Shown here: positions 52,784 to 63,873 of the stretch, one piece after another
How positions within the stretch are numbered: the first letter of the stretch is position 1
Layout: every line of letters begins with the position of its first letter
From: Siphonodentalium dalli
Lineage: Eukaryota; Mollusca; Scaphopoda; Gadilida; Siphonodentaliidae
Direction: 5' to 3'
Assembly: GCA_032622095.1 (NCBI GenBank)
Contig: CP136069.1
Location: 2,697,462-2,761,461 of the forward strand
DNA length: 64,000 bases
Made by a program: the position numbers and the translations under genes
The notes under the pieces: model-generated
What the model was told of the DNA's origin: nothing
The model's database searches: none
What the model saw: the letters and a program-made list of their open reading frames with translations, nothing else

Positions 52784-52935
52784 ATGCCATATAAATGCAG
52801 TGTTTTCGGCTGTGGCCGGTCTAGTGACTCGCAGTTAGGTATAATGCTGCATTCATTTCCAAACGATGTTCGTTTACGTGCCATTTGGCGGGATTTCTGT
52901 GGGAAACCCGTTGCGCAAAATCAGAAACCGATTAC
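52784..52935 (+). CDS. THAP-domain N-terminal exon (partial)
   Basis: MPYKCSVFGCGRSSDSQLGI, then LHSFPNDVRLRAIWRDFCGK: the MP-x-x-C-x4-C start, FP and Trp of a THAP domain. The second zinc pair (C-x2-H) is missing; the reading stops soon after, and GATTAC/GTATACC at about 52935 could be a splice donor leading to it. An in-frame ATG exists at 52742, but THAP proteins normally start at MPxxC. Like the minus-strand fragment at 18.3-18.5 kb, it is followed by AATAAAGAGCGTT repeats, so both probably come from one element family. Confidence 0.7.
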
Positions 52936-52939
52936 GTAT

Positions 52940-53775
52940 ACCAAATAAAGAGCGTTTAATTTGACAAGTCAGTCATGGTTTCGAATACATACAATTGCAG
53001 TTAAAGTGGAGAGTATGTTGAATAATTCACGATAACAACTATTCTAAGTCGATTCCCCATTTCCTTCACTAAAGAGCGTTCCATGTTAAGAGTTTTCCTA
53101 ATATGGTACGAATAAAAAGAGTTTAATAAAGCGGAAATTGCTATGACTTAGAAGGATATATAAAGCATGCATATCGGAAGTTCGTGTACATGTATTGACC
53201 TGTATTGGTGTAATCAGTAAAAAATCACGACGACAACTGTTCTAAGTCCAGTCCCTTTACCTTGACGCAATAAAGAGCGTTCACTATTACGATATATTGC
53301 GAATAAAGAACGCTTGTATATGTGCTTACATATTAAAACGGATTATTATCCCTCCTACAAAAAGTGTTATATATGATTGGATGTTTATACGAACCACGGC
53401 GAACGTTTATATATTTTATAATCCTATATTGTTATGCGTAATTGACACATAGAGGTCGAGTTCTGACCTGCATTTTCAATAGACGCATTGCTAGAGTGTT
53501 AATTTTATAGGCCAATAACCACGCATAAACGCAGTGATTTCATCAGTGACAGTCGGCTAGATTGTTTTGGGGTGGGGGAAGCAATATTCCGAAATATATA
53601 TAAACACCATATTGCCCAAATATATACATGATTCATAGCCAATGAAAAATGAATTTATCATATCATATTGGTAATGAATGACTTGATTATAATTGATTAA
53701 ATCCGACAGCAATAAACCAATTTTGTTTACCGCGTTACGATAAATTAAAACGAAACGCTCTTTATTGACACACGA
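52940..53775 (+). repeat. AATAAAGAGCGTT motif cluster 3' of the THAP exon
   Basis: AAATAAAGAGCGTTTAAT (52943), ACTAAAGAGCGTTCCAT (53069), AATAAAGAGCGTTCACTA (53270), GAATAAAGAACGCTTG (53300) and the inverse AAACGCTCTTTATTG (53753). Confidence 0.65.
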
Positions 53776-54170
53776 CTAATGGCATCTGGAAATTGGAATG
53801 TTTACGAGATGACAATTGCCTAATAACTGTGCAAGTCTTCGCGTACATGTATATATGCAATCTTGATATGCATATATAATATAACTTGGACTATTCCGGT
53901 AACGAAAAAATATATATAAACACGAGCACGCGTTTATATAGATAAATGCGCGCAAAACTGAATAATATACGGGCATGGCTTTATAGTAACAACACGTCGC
54001 GATACATATAATAATGGTAATAATAACACGATAAAGACATTTAATTACGAGAAAGGCGATGTTTTCGGCGAAGTTTTGCATTCGCAGTGTGATAACGCGG
54101 CAATCTTCAAAGGCCGCGATCGACTACATGCAAACTTATAATACCGCTGTCGCGTATCTATGCGTTGTCA
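53776..54170. other. No recognised gene
   Basis: ORFs at 53776-54081 and 54059-54250 have no recognisable domain. Confidence 0.4.
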
Positions 54171-54179
54171 ATCAGTTAC

Positions 54180-54250
54180 CACGTGATCGATCACGTGCTA
54201 TGCTTCTGTTTACAAGTGACAATCACGTGATCGGGCTGATGATCACGTGA
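54180..54250. promoter_or_regulatory. Cluster of four CACGTG E-boxes
   Basis: CACGTGATCGATCACGTG (54180-54197, a perfect 18-bp palindrome), AATCACGTGATC (54221) and GATCACGTGA (54241). CACGTG is the core bound by bHLH-zip factors; function here is inference. Confidence 0.5.
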
Positions 54251-54476
54251 CTTATTCTACAACAAAATCTTCGGCTAACTTCGGAATTTTTTTTAATCAT
54301 TATAAAAATAACGATTGGCGGCCGAATATTAGATTATATGCGCCCAATGGACATTTTATATATATATTATCGGTATATTGAAAGAAAATAATATTGTTTT
54401 TTCAGGACCGTATTCCTTTAAATTATAACTGACCTGATTTAATTCATGCGTGTCTGTTCCGTATGTTTTACCAACT

Positions 54477-54805
54477 TTATATTTAATCTGTGGACAGTAT
54501 CCCCGATACCTGGAACAAATACACGAAAACTTTATATTTAATCTGTGGACAGTATCCCCGATACCTGGAACAAATACACGAAAACTTTATATTTAATCTG
54601 TGGACAGTATCCCCGATACCTGGAACAAATACACGAAAACTTTATATTTAATCTGTGGACAGTATCCCCGATACCTGCAACAAATACACGAAAACTTTAT
54701 ATTTAATCTGTGGACAGTATCCCCGATACCTGGAACAAATACACGAAAACTTTATATTTAATCTGTGGACAGTATCCCCGATACCTGGAACAAATATATG
54801 AAAAC
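54477..54805 (+). repeat. 55-bp minisatellite, 6 units
   Basis: ATTTAATCTGTGGACAGTAT + CCCCGATACCTGGAACAAAT + ACACGAAAACTTTAT; one unit has TGCAAC, the last ends ATATATG. Confidence 0.95.
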
Positions 54806-54889
54806 TTCAGTGAGGCATCAGCAATTGGTGCAGACCAACCAGATCATGGGTCAGCCAGTCCGGTCCGGTTTGTACCGGCAGATGGCAAA

Positions 54890-57425
54890 GACTTGAAAGA
54901 GTCATGTAACGAGTAAAATCCAAGATGGCTGCAGGCAACCATGATTTTAACCAAATTGTGAAAAAAATTTATACCTCCCATCTACATGTAGTGGTCACCC
55001 CAAAGATACATCTGAAGTTTGGTTACGTTCAGATAAGGGGTGTGGTCTGTGGGGTAGGCCTATATCTTAAGATTTAGTCATGCAAAGAGTAAAATCTAAG
55101 ATGACTGCCAGCAGCCACGTTTTACATCTTACATGTTCAAATTTGATAGAGGTGATCCTAAACATGGCTGAAAATTTTCAAAATAATTCTCCATTAAAAG
55201 TGGTAGGGTGTGTCGATAAATTAAAATGTGAAACCAAAGATGGCTGCTGGCGGCCATGTTTTTTTTATATCAAATTTGGGAAAAAAATTATGGCTTCCAT
55301 CTAGGTCACCCCGAAGATCTGTATTAAGTTTGGTAACAATCGGATACGGGATGTGGCATGTACATGTAGGGTGTGCCAAATAATTTAGTCATGCCAAGAG
55401 TAAAATACATGATGGCGGCCATGTATTCAAACTAAATTTGGAAAAATTTGATGCCATCTAGTGGTCACCGAGAAGATCCATGTTTTTCATTTACAGTGTC
55501 TAGTACAGTGTACATGTACATGTATTTAGTGACAATCGGATGATGGATGTAGATTATGCTGGTATGTTCCATATAGCGAAGAATTTAGTCCTTTAAAGAG
55601 TAAAACCAATGTTGTTCAACTAAATTCAGAAACATACATGTATACCGGGTATGCAAATTGATGGCTTCCATCTAGTGGTCACTCAGAAGATCCATATCAA
55701 CTTTGGTGATGATTGAACGAGGGATGTGGTCTGTAGGGTGTGTCAAAGAGTATAATCGAAGATGGCTGCCGTCGGCCATTTTTTTCATAAAAAATCATTC
55801 AAATACGGGTGGCCCTAAACATGCCAATTACAAATGTTATTTTCAAAACAGTTCTCCAATTACATGTACCCTGCTTGACAAAACAAGTGTCCAATGTCAC
55901 CGCGGTGTATTTGCCGTTCGGGCCCGCGGTGTCAGAGTTTGGAACTGCAGTTGAGCACCGCGGCCGAACGGCAAGTACACTGCGCCGAACGGCAAGTACA
56001 CCATGGGCAAACAGCAACTACACCGCGGCCGGACCGCATGTACACCATGGTTATATTTCTGGTTTGTATCATCTTTTTTCAGTTTAATGAACGTACACAG
56101 CGGCAACTACACCATAGCCAAATGGCAAGTACACAGCGACCCAACTGTAGTTAGCCGGTGGAGCCGCGGTGTAGTTGCATTTCAGCCGCGGTGGCAACGT
56201 TAACCACACCGCGGTTAAGTGGACACTTGTTTTGTCCAGCAGGGTACATGTAGATGTGCCGATGCATTTAAATTTGAAATCCAAGATGGCTGCTGGAGGC
56301 CATGGTCTTTATTAACGAATTTAAAAAATAATCAATGGCTCTCATCTGAATATCACCCCAAAGCCCCGTATGAAGTCTGATGACAATTGGATGAGGGATC
56401 TGGTCTGTAGGATGTCCTACAGGAAATTGTTGATGGACGGACGACAGATGCCAACATACATGTATGCCAACAGCTCAAACTTGACTTTGTCAAATTGAAT
56501 TAAAACCCAAAGAACATGTTTTATTTCAGCAATTTGATAGTTGGGGCTACATGTACATAGGTCGATAAATAATATATGAAATGAAGTGTCAATGACACTG
56601 TAGCTCAACTTGGGAAGGAGTTTATTTTTTGCTGAGCGATGAATAGAATGAAATTTAAAGAAGAAGGAAAGCCAAAAATTTAAGGTCTTGTATTGTGTAG
56701 AAGAAATAATTTTCATCTCAAACTTTTCACTAATAAATTTGAGCTACAGGGTGTGCAGATGGATTCAAATTTGAAATCCAAGATGACTGCTGGCAGCCAT
56801 GTTTTACAACAAATTTAGAAAATAAACGATAGATCATAGCTCCAATCTAGAGGTCACCCTGAATATCATTATGAAGTTTGATGACGATTGGATGAGGGAT
56901 GTGGCCTGTACATGTAGGGTGTGCCAAAGGATTTAGTCAGGCAACGAGTAAACTCAAAGATGGCCACTGGCATCCAGGTTTTTAAACAAATTTCGGAAAT
57001 AATCGATGGTTCCCATCTAGAGGTCACCCCGAAGATCCATTTGAAGTTTGGTGACAATTGTACCGGTAAGAGGGATGTGGTCTGTAAGGTGTGACAAAGG
57101 ATTAAGTCATGCAAAGAGTAAAATCAAAAATGGCTGCCGGCGGCCATATTTTTCATAAAAAGTTGTTCAAATTTGATAGCTCCCATCCAGAGGTGATCCT
57201 AAACATGCCTGCAAATTTTCAAAACAATTCTCCGATAAATTCGGGCTGCAGGTTTGATGAATTTCTGAAAAAATTGATAGCTCCCATGTAGAGGTCATCC
57301 CGAAGATCCATACAAAGTTTGGTGATGATCGGATGAGAGATGTGCCAAATCATTTAGTCATACAAATAGTAAAATCCAAGATGGCTGCTGGCAGCCATGT
57401 TTTTTAACAAATATCGGGAAAAATT
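54890..57425 (+). repeat. Y-family repeat block, ~10 sub-units with YY1-like cores
   Basis: Sub-units of about 165 bp carry AAAATCCAAGATGGCTGC variants at 54916, 55089, 55237, 55405, 55757, 56279, 56775, 56955, 57120 and 57370, alternating with GAAGATCCAT(A/T)(C/T)(A/G)AAGTTTGG and GATGAGGGATGTGG(T/C)CTG. Ends with AGCTCAACTTG and GTGTCAATGACAC occur at 56583-56610. A CG-rich MITE splits the block at 55869-56244. Confidence 0.8.
55869..56244. mobile_element. CG-rich MITE with TIRs and TA flanks
   Basis: CCCTGCTTGACAAAACAAGT + GTCC at the left, GGACACTTGTTTTGTCCAGC + AGGG at the right, TA on both sides. Interior made of palindromic CCGCGGTGTA(C/T)TTGCC-type units. It interrupts the Y-family array. 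A partial inverse copy is at 42890-43232. Confidence 0.85.
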
Positions 57426-57429
57426 GAAA

Positions 57430-57886
57430 TTGATGACTGGTCCGCAGTTACGGGTAAGTAACTGCGGTGGCACCTCAGTTAACTGCGGTTTAGATAACCG
57501 TAGTTATATCACTTGACTGCTCTTACACAGCACATAAATGCTGACATTCCTGTATTTGAATTGTGATAGCGAAAAGACTAGCCATGTGTGATGGATCTGT
57601 CAGTGGATGGTGCATGTATGACCGTATACCGGTACTTGACAAACAGTCATGGCAACTAAAACATGAAACAACAATACATAGTATACCATGTGCATGGTTG
57701 TTCCGCTGAAACAGATACCAGTTTAACCGCAAATGGTATGTTTTAACTGCACAATCAGCCAGTTGTGGAATACAGTTTAACTGCATCTTATAACCGCGGT
57801 TAACATAAAACGAAACGCGGTTAAACTGGGGTGTCACCCCAGTTAGAGTTAGATGGGCCATTTACTTAGGGTAGTACAGTATGTTC
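57430..57886 (-). mobile_element. Partial copy of the TA-element at 59097-60534
   Basis: Right end ATGGGCCATTTACTTAGGGT + AGTACAGTA; interior rich in AACTGCGG and CCGCGGTTAA. The left end is missing. Confidence 0.7.
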
Positions 57887-58310
57887 GATATTTTGGCATA
57901 AAAGCAACACATTTCTAGTGATGAGCAGATTAACTGAAACGGCACTTGATCTATATTTTCGTTGTCTGTTTATAATCGGCATCTGAAAAAAATCCTGCCG
58001 TTCCGATGATGGTTCCGATTATTTCCGCTTTTTCCAGTAAAGTGAGATTTTCATGCAAATCTGCGGAGCAAAAGTTAGAGTTGCACATACTTCTGGGTGT
58101 GACTTGATGTGGTATTGAAAACAACAGATATTTATCTGGTGGGCCCGCTTGAAACTTGTTCCATTCTATAATGTTGGTGTATTTATTTTTGAATTTTATA
58201 TTGATTTTTCAAATGTAGGTCAAGGGATGTAATTCCAGAAAAAATTTATCAAAAATATATTTATTTCAAAATTTTATAATTTACCAAGCGGACCCGCCAG
58301 ATAAATACAT

Positions 58311-58407
58311 AGAGGATATCCACACTTTTTCCGTGGATATGGGTTATATCTCATGAGTGTGATAAAACATTGAATTTCCATGAGTGAAAAAGTGTGGATA
58401 TTCTGTT
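58311..58407. repeat. Inverted repeat GGATATCCACACTTTTTC
   Basis: GGATATCCACACTTTTTC (58313) and GAAAAAGTGTGGATATTC (58387) can pair over 17 bp with about a 58-bp loop. Confidence 0.85.
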
Positions 58408-58491
58408 TATTATATACTTTAGTTACTTGCCTATGGGCCAATGAATGTCAATACATCAGAAATTTCAAGCTGACACATTACGCCCCAAAAA

Positions 58492-58677
58492 AAACATGAG
58501 ATTATATAGCCACGCATGTATAACATGAGATTATATACCCACGCATGTATAACATGAGATTATATACCCACGCATGTATAACATGAGATTATATACCCAC
58601 GCATGTATAACATGAGATTATATACCCACGCATGTATAACATGAGATTATATACCCACGCATGTATAACATGAGATC
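58492..58677 (+). repeat. 29-bp minisatellite, about 6.5 units
   Basis: ATAACATGAGATTATATACC + CACGCATGT, almost perfect. Confidence 0.95.
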
Positions 58678-58874
58678 CATAAATCTTGCATTGCCATTTT
58701 TATTCCGGCAGACTAGCTACCAAAACAGACGGAAGTAAACCTTGGCATCGACCTTGGCATTCCCAGATGGGCAACAACTCTAAACGCGAAGTGAGAGTAA
58801 ATTCCGGTTATTTCGGCTTTGTAGTCCGGTTCATTCAGGCGCAATACCAGTGAGATATTGATATCTCACTAGTG

Positions 58875-61136
58875 CAGGGCTTCCGCTAGGCCAGGGGTAG
58901 GGGAATGGGGCCGGTAGCCGTCAAGGGGAAAAATCCAGGTTAAACTAAAGTAGCCTGTTTTAGCACTGGTTGAACTACTTTCGTTATATCGGCCAATAGA
59001 ATCGTGTGAGAGTAGAAATGGCAGATTGTTTTGTTCCATTTCTGCCCAAGTGCCAAGCTATCAAACCTTATACATGTACCTGTAACTTTAAAACTACTGT
59101 TATGCCCTAAGTAAATGGCCCATCTAACTGAAGTGGCACCCCAGTTTAACTGCGTTCCGTTTTAACCTACATGTAACCGCGGTTATAAGATGCGTTTAAA
59201 ACGCAAGAGAACCGAATAAATTGTGCGGTTAAAACGGATACGTCGCGGTTAAACCGGTATATGTAGCTCTTAATGGAACAGATACCATATGGCGTATATG
59301 GCGTGTCATGTTTTAGTTGCCATGCTCGTTAGACAAGTTAGCACAAATAACATGGCAGTGTCCCTTTCAATATCAATATTTTTTGTTGTGGATCTTCTAT
59401 TTATTTTGGATAAATAGAACAGACATTCATATACCAATATTTTATGTTTTGGGTAAACGGAAGATTGTGATGTATGGTGTGAAAAAATCAAAGTGTTTTT
59501 TGTGTGTTTTATTTATTTTTGGATTTCTTTTTATACCGTAATAATGTTGTATACTTTATAGTAGCCTTTTGGTGAAAATAACAGTTGGGGCTAACCCCGA
59601 CGGGTAATCAGAATTCTTACGTCCCATTTTCGACTTTAACCATCGATAAAATAAATATTTATATAATTATATATAAATATAATTATTCGACAATTTAGCT
59701 GATGAGTGCCAGTCACTTTCAATGTAAGGAAACGCGCTTAAAATGGAACAACCGCAAAATGGAAAAAATGCATTCAAACGGATCAAATGGCCACTGAATT
59801 TCAAACGGATTCGAGTGGATAATAATATAAAGTGGGGGTTAGAGTCCCACACATGCATCATAAATGTAAAGTGAGGGAAACAAAAATGCGTTTAAACGGA
59901 ACAACCGCACTCTTCAAACGTCGGGCATTATTCGGAAATCGGAAACCGATATTTAAGTTTTCCGATCTTGCATTTGTTGCTATATAATCATAATTAACTA
60001 CAAACGTGACACGCCAGCTAGATTCGTGAATTGCGTATGTACTAGTACTAGTATTAAATTCAGCACTCTACTTTGCTTCAAACATAAGCATGTATTTTTT
60101 CTCAAGCCGAACAACGGACGTATACTAGAACATATACGTCAAAATTATACAGTTTTCAACAAGTCGGGATTAAAACATAAAATATATCGTGTTGAGTACC
60201 GATGGTGATAACAAAAACATACAATCAACTCCTGGTCGATTATGAAGTTACCACTTTGCCGTGATCGCTAAAACACAAAACGATAACATACACTGGTACC
60301 TGTAGATGCATGGGTAGTACCCCTCTCTTTCCCATTAAATATTCAAATACCGGAAGGTTAACGTTTACGTGCGGTGTAACCGCAGTTAAGGGTTATTAAC
60401 TGCGGTAACCTAACCGCATGTAACTGCGATGCCACCGCAGTTACGGCAAATAACTGCGGTGCGGTTACGGTTTAACCCCAGTTGTAAACGGATTATAACT
60501 GCAGTTAATGGGTCATTTACTTAGGGCATAACAGTAGTAAATTTATTAGATATAAATTAATTTACGAAGTACAGAACACTAGTAATTTGGATCCCGAGTT
60601 AAACGTGCTCGTTAATGTTAAAAGACTCACTGTGGAAGACCCAGCAGATATTTCGGATGCATAACGTAATCGGAATATATTTTAGCAGCTGCAGTGTAAA
60701 TATAGAAGGCTGATTACATACTAATATCTGGCCGATGAGTATTCTTCGTGGGCAGTGGTAAGATGCCTTGATGCCCGGTGCGGCTACTCCCACATTTCTC
60801 TCTCGCTCTATTACAAAGTGAACAGTATATTTTGCGGTATAAAACATGACAGGTACGATTAAAATACTGCTGTTTTGCATAACATAACCGGGTTCCGATC
60901 ACTTCCTGTTTCAATTTTCTGTATAACAACGCGTTTAGAGTGTGTACACTCACAAGATATAAAATAAATTCACCTTTTAAAATTCCTTAGTACTGTTCCA
61001 ACAAAATTCAGAAGTTTTAAACATCTTTATACCTTTATAGACATGCAGTATGTCCTGGGGTATGGCAGGAGGGGAAAACTTGGCGAGGGGAACGGGGCCG
61101 TCAAGGGGACCCCCTGCCGGTATAGCGGAAACCCTG
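58875..61136. mobile_element. hAT-like element, interrupted copy, 8-bp TSD
   Basis: Ends CAGGGCTTCCGCTAGG and TATAGCGGAAACCCTG. Flanks CACTAGTG (58867-58874) and CACTGGTG (61137-61144) are an 8-bp target duplication with one mismatch, as in hAT elements. Sequence is colinear, in inverse, with 30001-30859 except for an insertion at 59097-60534. Confidence 0.9.
59097..60534. mobile_element. 1.44-kb TA-element inserted in the hAT-like copy
   Basis: TIRs CTGTTATGCCCTAAGTAAAT and ATTTACTTAGGGCATAACAG, flanked by TA (59095-59096, 60535-60536). The empty site AAAACTAGTAAATTT is intact at 30655-30670. TA duplication with C(T/A)GT ends suggests Tc1/mariner-like mobilisation. The interior has many AACTGCGGTTAA and CCGCGGTT motifs and no transposase. 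Confidence 0.92.
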
Positions 61137-61536
61137 CACTGGTGGGATATCACTTACATGTATATCTCACTGCTAAAACCTTATAATTCATGGGCAAGTA
61201 TATAATTAATGTTGTTTCCAATACCACATCAAGTCACACTCTGAAGTACAGTGTATGTACTGCAACTCATAACTTTTGCTCTGCAGATTTTCATGGAAAT
61301 CCCCATTCAAAATTGTTCACTTGACATCCCCCTTAACTCTTTCGCTACCACCCGCCACCACAGACTTATCCCCCAGTGCCACGCATCCTGTACATATATC
61401 CATGTATTTCAGGTATATATGGGTAATACATTATATCTCAAGCAGTTTCTAATATAATTAGTTGAAATTTCACATGTACATGTATATAGACATAGGTATA
61501 CCCTGTCGAATGCCGCCGTGGACACGCCCACCAAGG

Positions 61537-61965
61537 TCACGTGACATTGGCGGCCATCTTGCATTAGTGGCTATTTGCCGGTATATGTACAGTTTGTGTG
61601 GGTACATGTATGACTGGGTGTGTTGTTTGTTTTCTAATTTTCAACCAAATTATACGACGTCCAACAGTAAGGTACACGGGAGTAACCTATATGAACCCAC
61701 TTTGGACATAAAATAGGTCACGTGATCTTGGCGTCCATCTTGGATTTATGCAAGTTGCCACCTATTTGTAGCAAAATGGGATACAATGGCGCACTTTGTT
61801 GAGTTCGTGCTTTTGTTGCTTGAATATTCCGATAGGTACAATTCCAAATATAGATATACGGTATATATATATAACCATACCCATATGTATATATACCTGC
61901 AGGGGGACATATGACCCTGCTCAGCCCCTTATAAGTCACGTGATCTTGACGGCCATCTTGAATTT
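61537..61965 (+). promoter_or_regulatory. Three units pairing CACGTGA with GGCGGCCATCTTG
   Basis: GTCACGTGACATTGGCGGCC (61540), GTCACGTGATCTTGGCGTCC (61717) and GTCACGTGATCTTGACGGCC (61936), each followed by ATCTTG. The first part is an E-box core, the second the complement of the YY1 consensus. Spacing is fixed; function is inference. Confidence 0.55.
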
Positions 61966-62126
61966 CAGGAAAATTGGGTTTTACGATGATTTATGTGAAT
62001 TATATGGGTCACGCGGGCGTACGAATGGTCAACTCACCAGCATAATTAATTTAGTTGCCTGTTATCACCACTGGAAAATGATACAATAGACAAGGGTTGT
62101 TCAAAACCAGTAAAAGGTGTATTATA

Positions 62127-62480
62127 AATAATAGGTATAAGTATATTATGCGCTGCAGGCGCCCCTCGATCATTAGAGTATAGAGGTTAGTTACCCACCC
62201 ACCACCCCATCCCGCCACCCATAGTATCTTATGCGCTGCATGACGCCCCTATAGAGGCTACTGCCCACATAAATAATAGGTATAAGTATCTTATGCGCCG
62301 CAGGCGCCCCTCGATCATTAGAGTATGGAGTTAGTTACCCACCCACCACCCCATCCCGCCACCCATAGCATCTTATGCGCCGCAGGTGCCCCTATAGAGG
62401 CTACTGCCCACATAAATAATAGGTATAAGTAACTTATGCGCCGCAGGCGGCCCTCGATCATTAGAGTATAGAGGTAATAA
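62127..62480 (+). repeat. ~143-bp tandem repeat, 2.4 units
   Basis: AAATAATAGGTATAAGTA begins units at 62127, 62271 and 62413; each contains two half-units with CTTATGCGC(C/T)GCAGGCGCCC and CCACCACCCCATCCCGCCAC. Confidence 0.9.
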
Positions 62481-62789
62481 CAATAACTTCTTCAGTCCTG
62501 AGTCTTTTGCGAGCAGCCATTTTCGACTGATAACCACGTGCTAACAACAATGACGTAATATTCAGGCTCTGACTGTACTCCCATAACGTCAGAAATAGCA
62601 TGACCTTGATAACATTGTCGCTTTAAATTGTTCGCGCGCAACAGTACTACAGATAAATACATTGTACACTGCCAAACATACCGGAAAGAATAGAGTTATA
62701 TCCCATACATTAGACTACATACCAAATTCGCAAAAATGCGCGATTGGCAGCGTCTTCGAAGTTCGCGTTTGGCAGCGAAAGAGTTAAAG

Positions 62790-63490
62790 GGGCATGTCCT
62801 ATCGCATTTATTTTGCAGATTCGTTGCGAGTAACGCTTTCACGTCCTGTACTACTATTAGACGATGAGGAATTAAGATAACATACATGTAAATGTCCAAA
62901 TATTAAAATATATCTTAAGGGCTTTGTGGACCCAATTTTTCCACTATTTCCCAAAATTTGATAGAGTCCAAATAAAGGATTCTGTTCATGTATATTAGTA
63001 ATAATAGAAACCATGCCCATTGATGCAACATTTTAAGAGTATACTTCATGGTGGATTATGTTAGAAATACAAAATGTGAACTTTATTCAGATTTAAAAAA
63101 ATAAAATTTACAGGCAATGGCCCAAGAAAAACAAAGTCCATATCTAAGAATCATATATGGGAATATGTACTGAACACTGTGATGAATGATGTACTACAAA
63201 AAAAAAATATATATATTTCTTGAGCATTCTTTGAAAATAATACTTTGAACCAGTTGTTGACAAAGGATATATAATATTGCTTAAACATTGGCTGTGTGGA
63301 TGCTAGAATGTACATGTATGGGTTAAGCAGTGGCCATTGTAATGCTGTGAACTCTGTTGACAGTAGAATGCTAAGCCTCAATCAAAACCCTGCCAGACCT
63401 TCACACTATTTCTAGTAAGTACTAGTAGGTCATCACTCACTCAACTCCCACATGAGTGATTATCCTGACACCAGCTAAAAGCTATTCACA
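62790..63490. other. No recognised gene
   Basis: No domain or repeat family seen. TGAACCAGTTGTTGACAAA (63246) recurs inverted as TTTGTCAACAACTGGTTCA (63964), and the sequence around it reads outwards from the MITE at 63493-63873, suggesting a larger inverted repeat that runs off the window. Confidence 0.45.
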
Positions 63491-63492
63491 CC

Positions 63493-63873
63493 CAGGGGCG
63501 CCAGAAGAGGGGGGGGGGGGGGGCAGCTGACCCCCCTGCCCTTGACCAAGGGGGGCCAGCGGGGGGCAGGACTTGCCCTATTTCTGGAGACAGAATTATT
63601 TTTTTTTGTGTTTAATCTCGTGTTTTTATAGCAAAATGTGACTTTTTTGGTCCAAATACCACCAATTTCACAAGGAATATTAATTTTTTGTCAATTTTAT
63701 CACAAAACAGCCATAAAAACCGACAAATACCTTTGAAATAGGGATTTTTGCCACAATGAATTTATGGTTATTTTCCCGAGTTTGCGGAGAAAATGCCTGA
63801 ATTTTTTTTGCGGAAAAGTCCCCTTTTTGTAGGCTCTTCCCCTCCCTGCCCTTGGATGCTTCCGGCGCCCCTG
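63493..63873. mobile_element. hAT MITE with perfect 8-bp TSD
   Basis: TIRs CAGGGGCGCCAGAAG and CTTCCGGCGCCCCTG; TSD TTCACACC at 63485-63492 and 63874-63881. Interior has a poly-G run (63510-63523) and mirrored CCCCCTGCCCTTG segments. No ORF. Confidence 0.93.

Larger units (their letters stand above)
58035..61303. repeat. Outer inverted repeat pair (~95 bp) around a nested insertion
   Basis: 58035-58128 (ATGCAAATCTGCGGAGCAAA; GTGACTTGATGTGGTATTGA) is inverted at 61208-61303 (TCCAATACCACATCAAGTCA; AACTTTTGCTCTGCAGATTT). It may be the terminal repeat of an older element that received the hAT-like insertion. Confidence 0.7.
61333..62787. mobile_element. PB-E: TTAA element with TIR CTCTTTCGCT
   Basis: TTAACTCTTTCGCTACCA (61333) and TTGGCAGCGAAAGAGTTAA (to 62787). 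A 1455-bp non-autonomous element with no H66; contains three E-box/YY1-like units and a ~143-bp tandem repeat. Confidence 0.75.
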
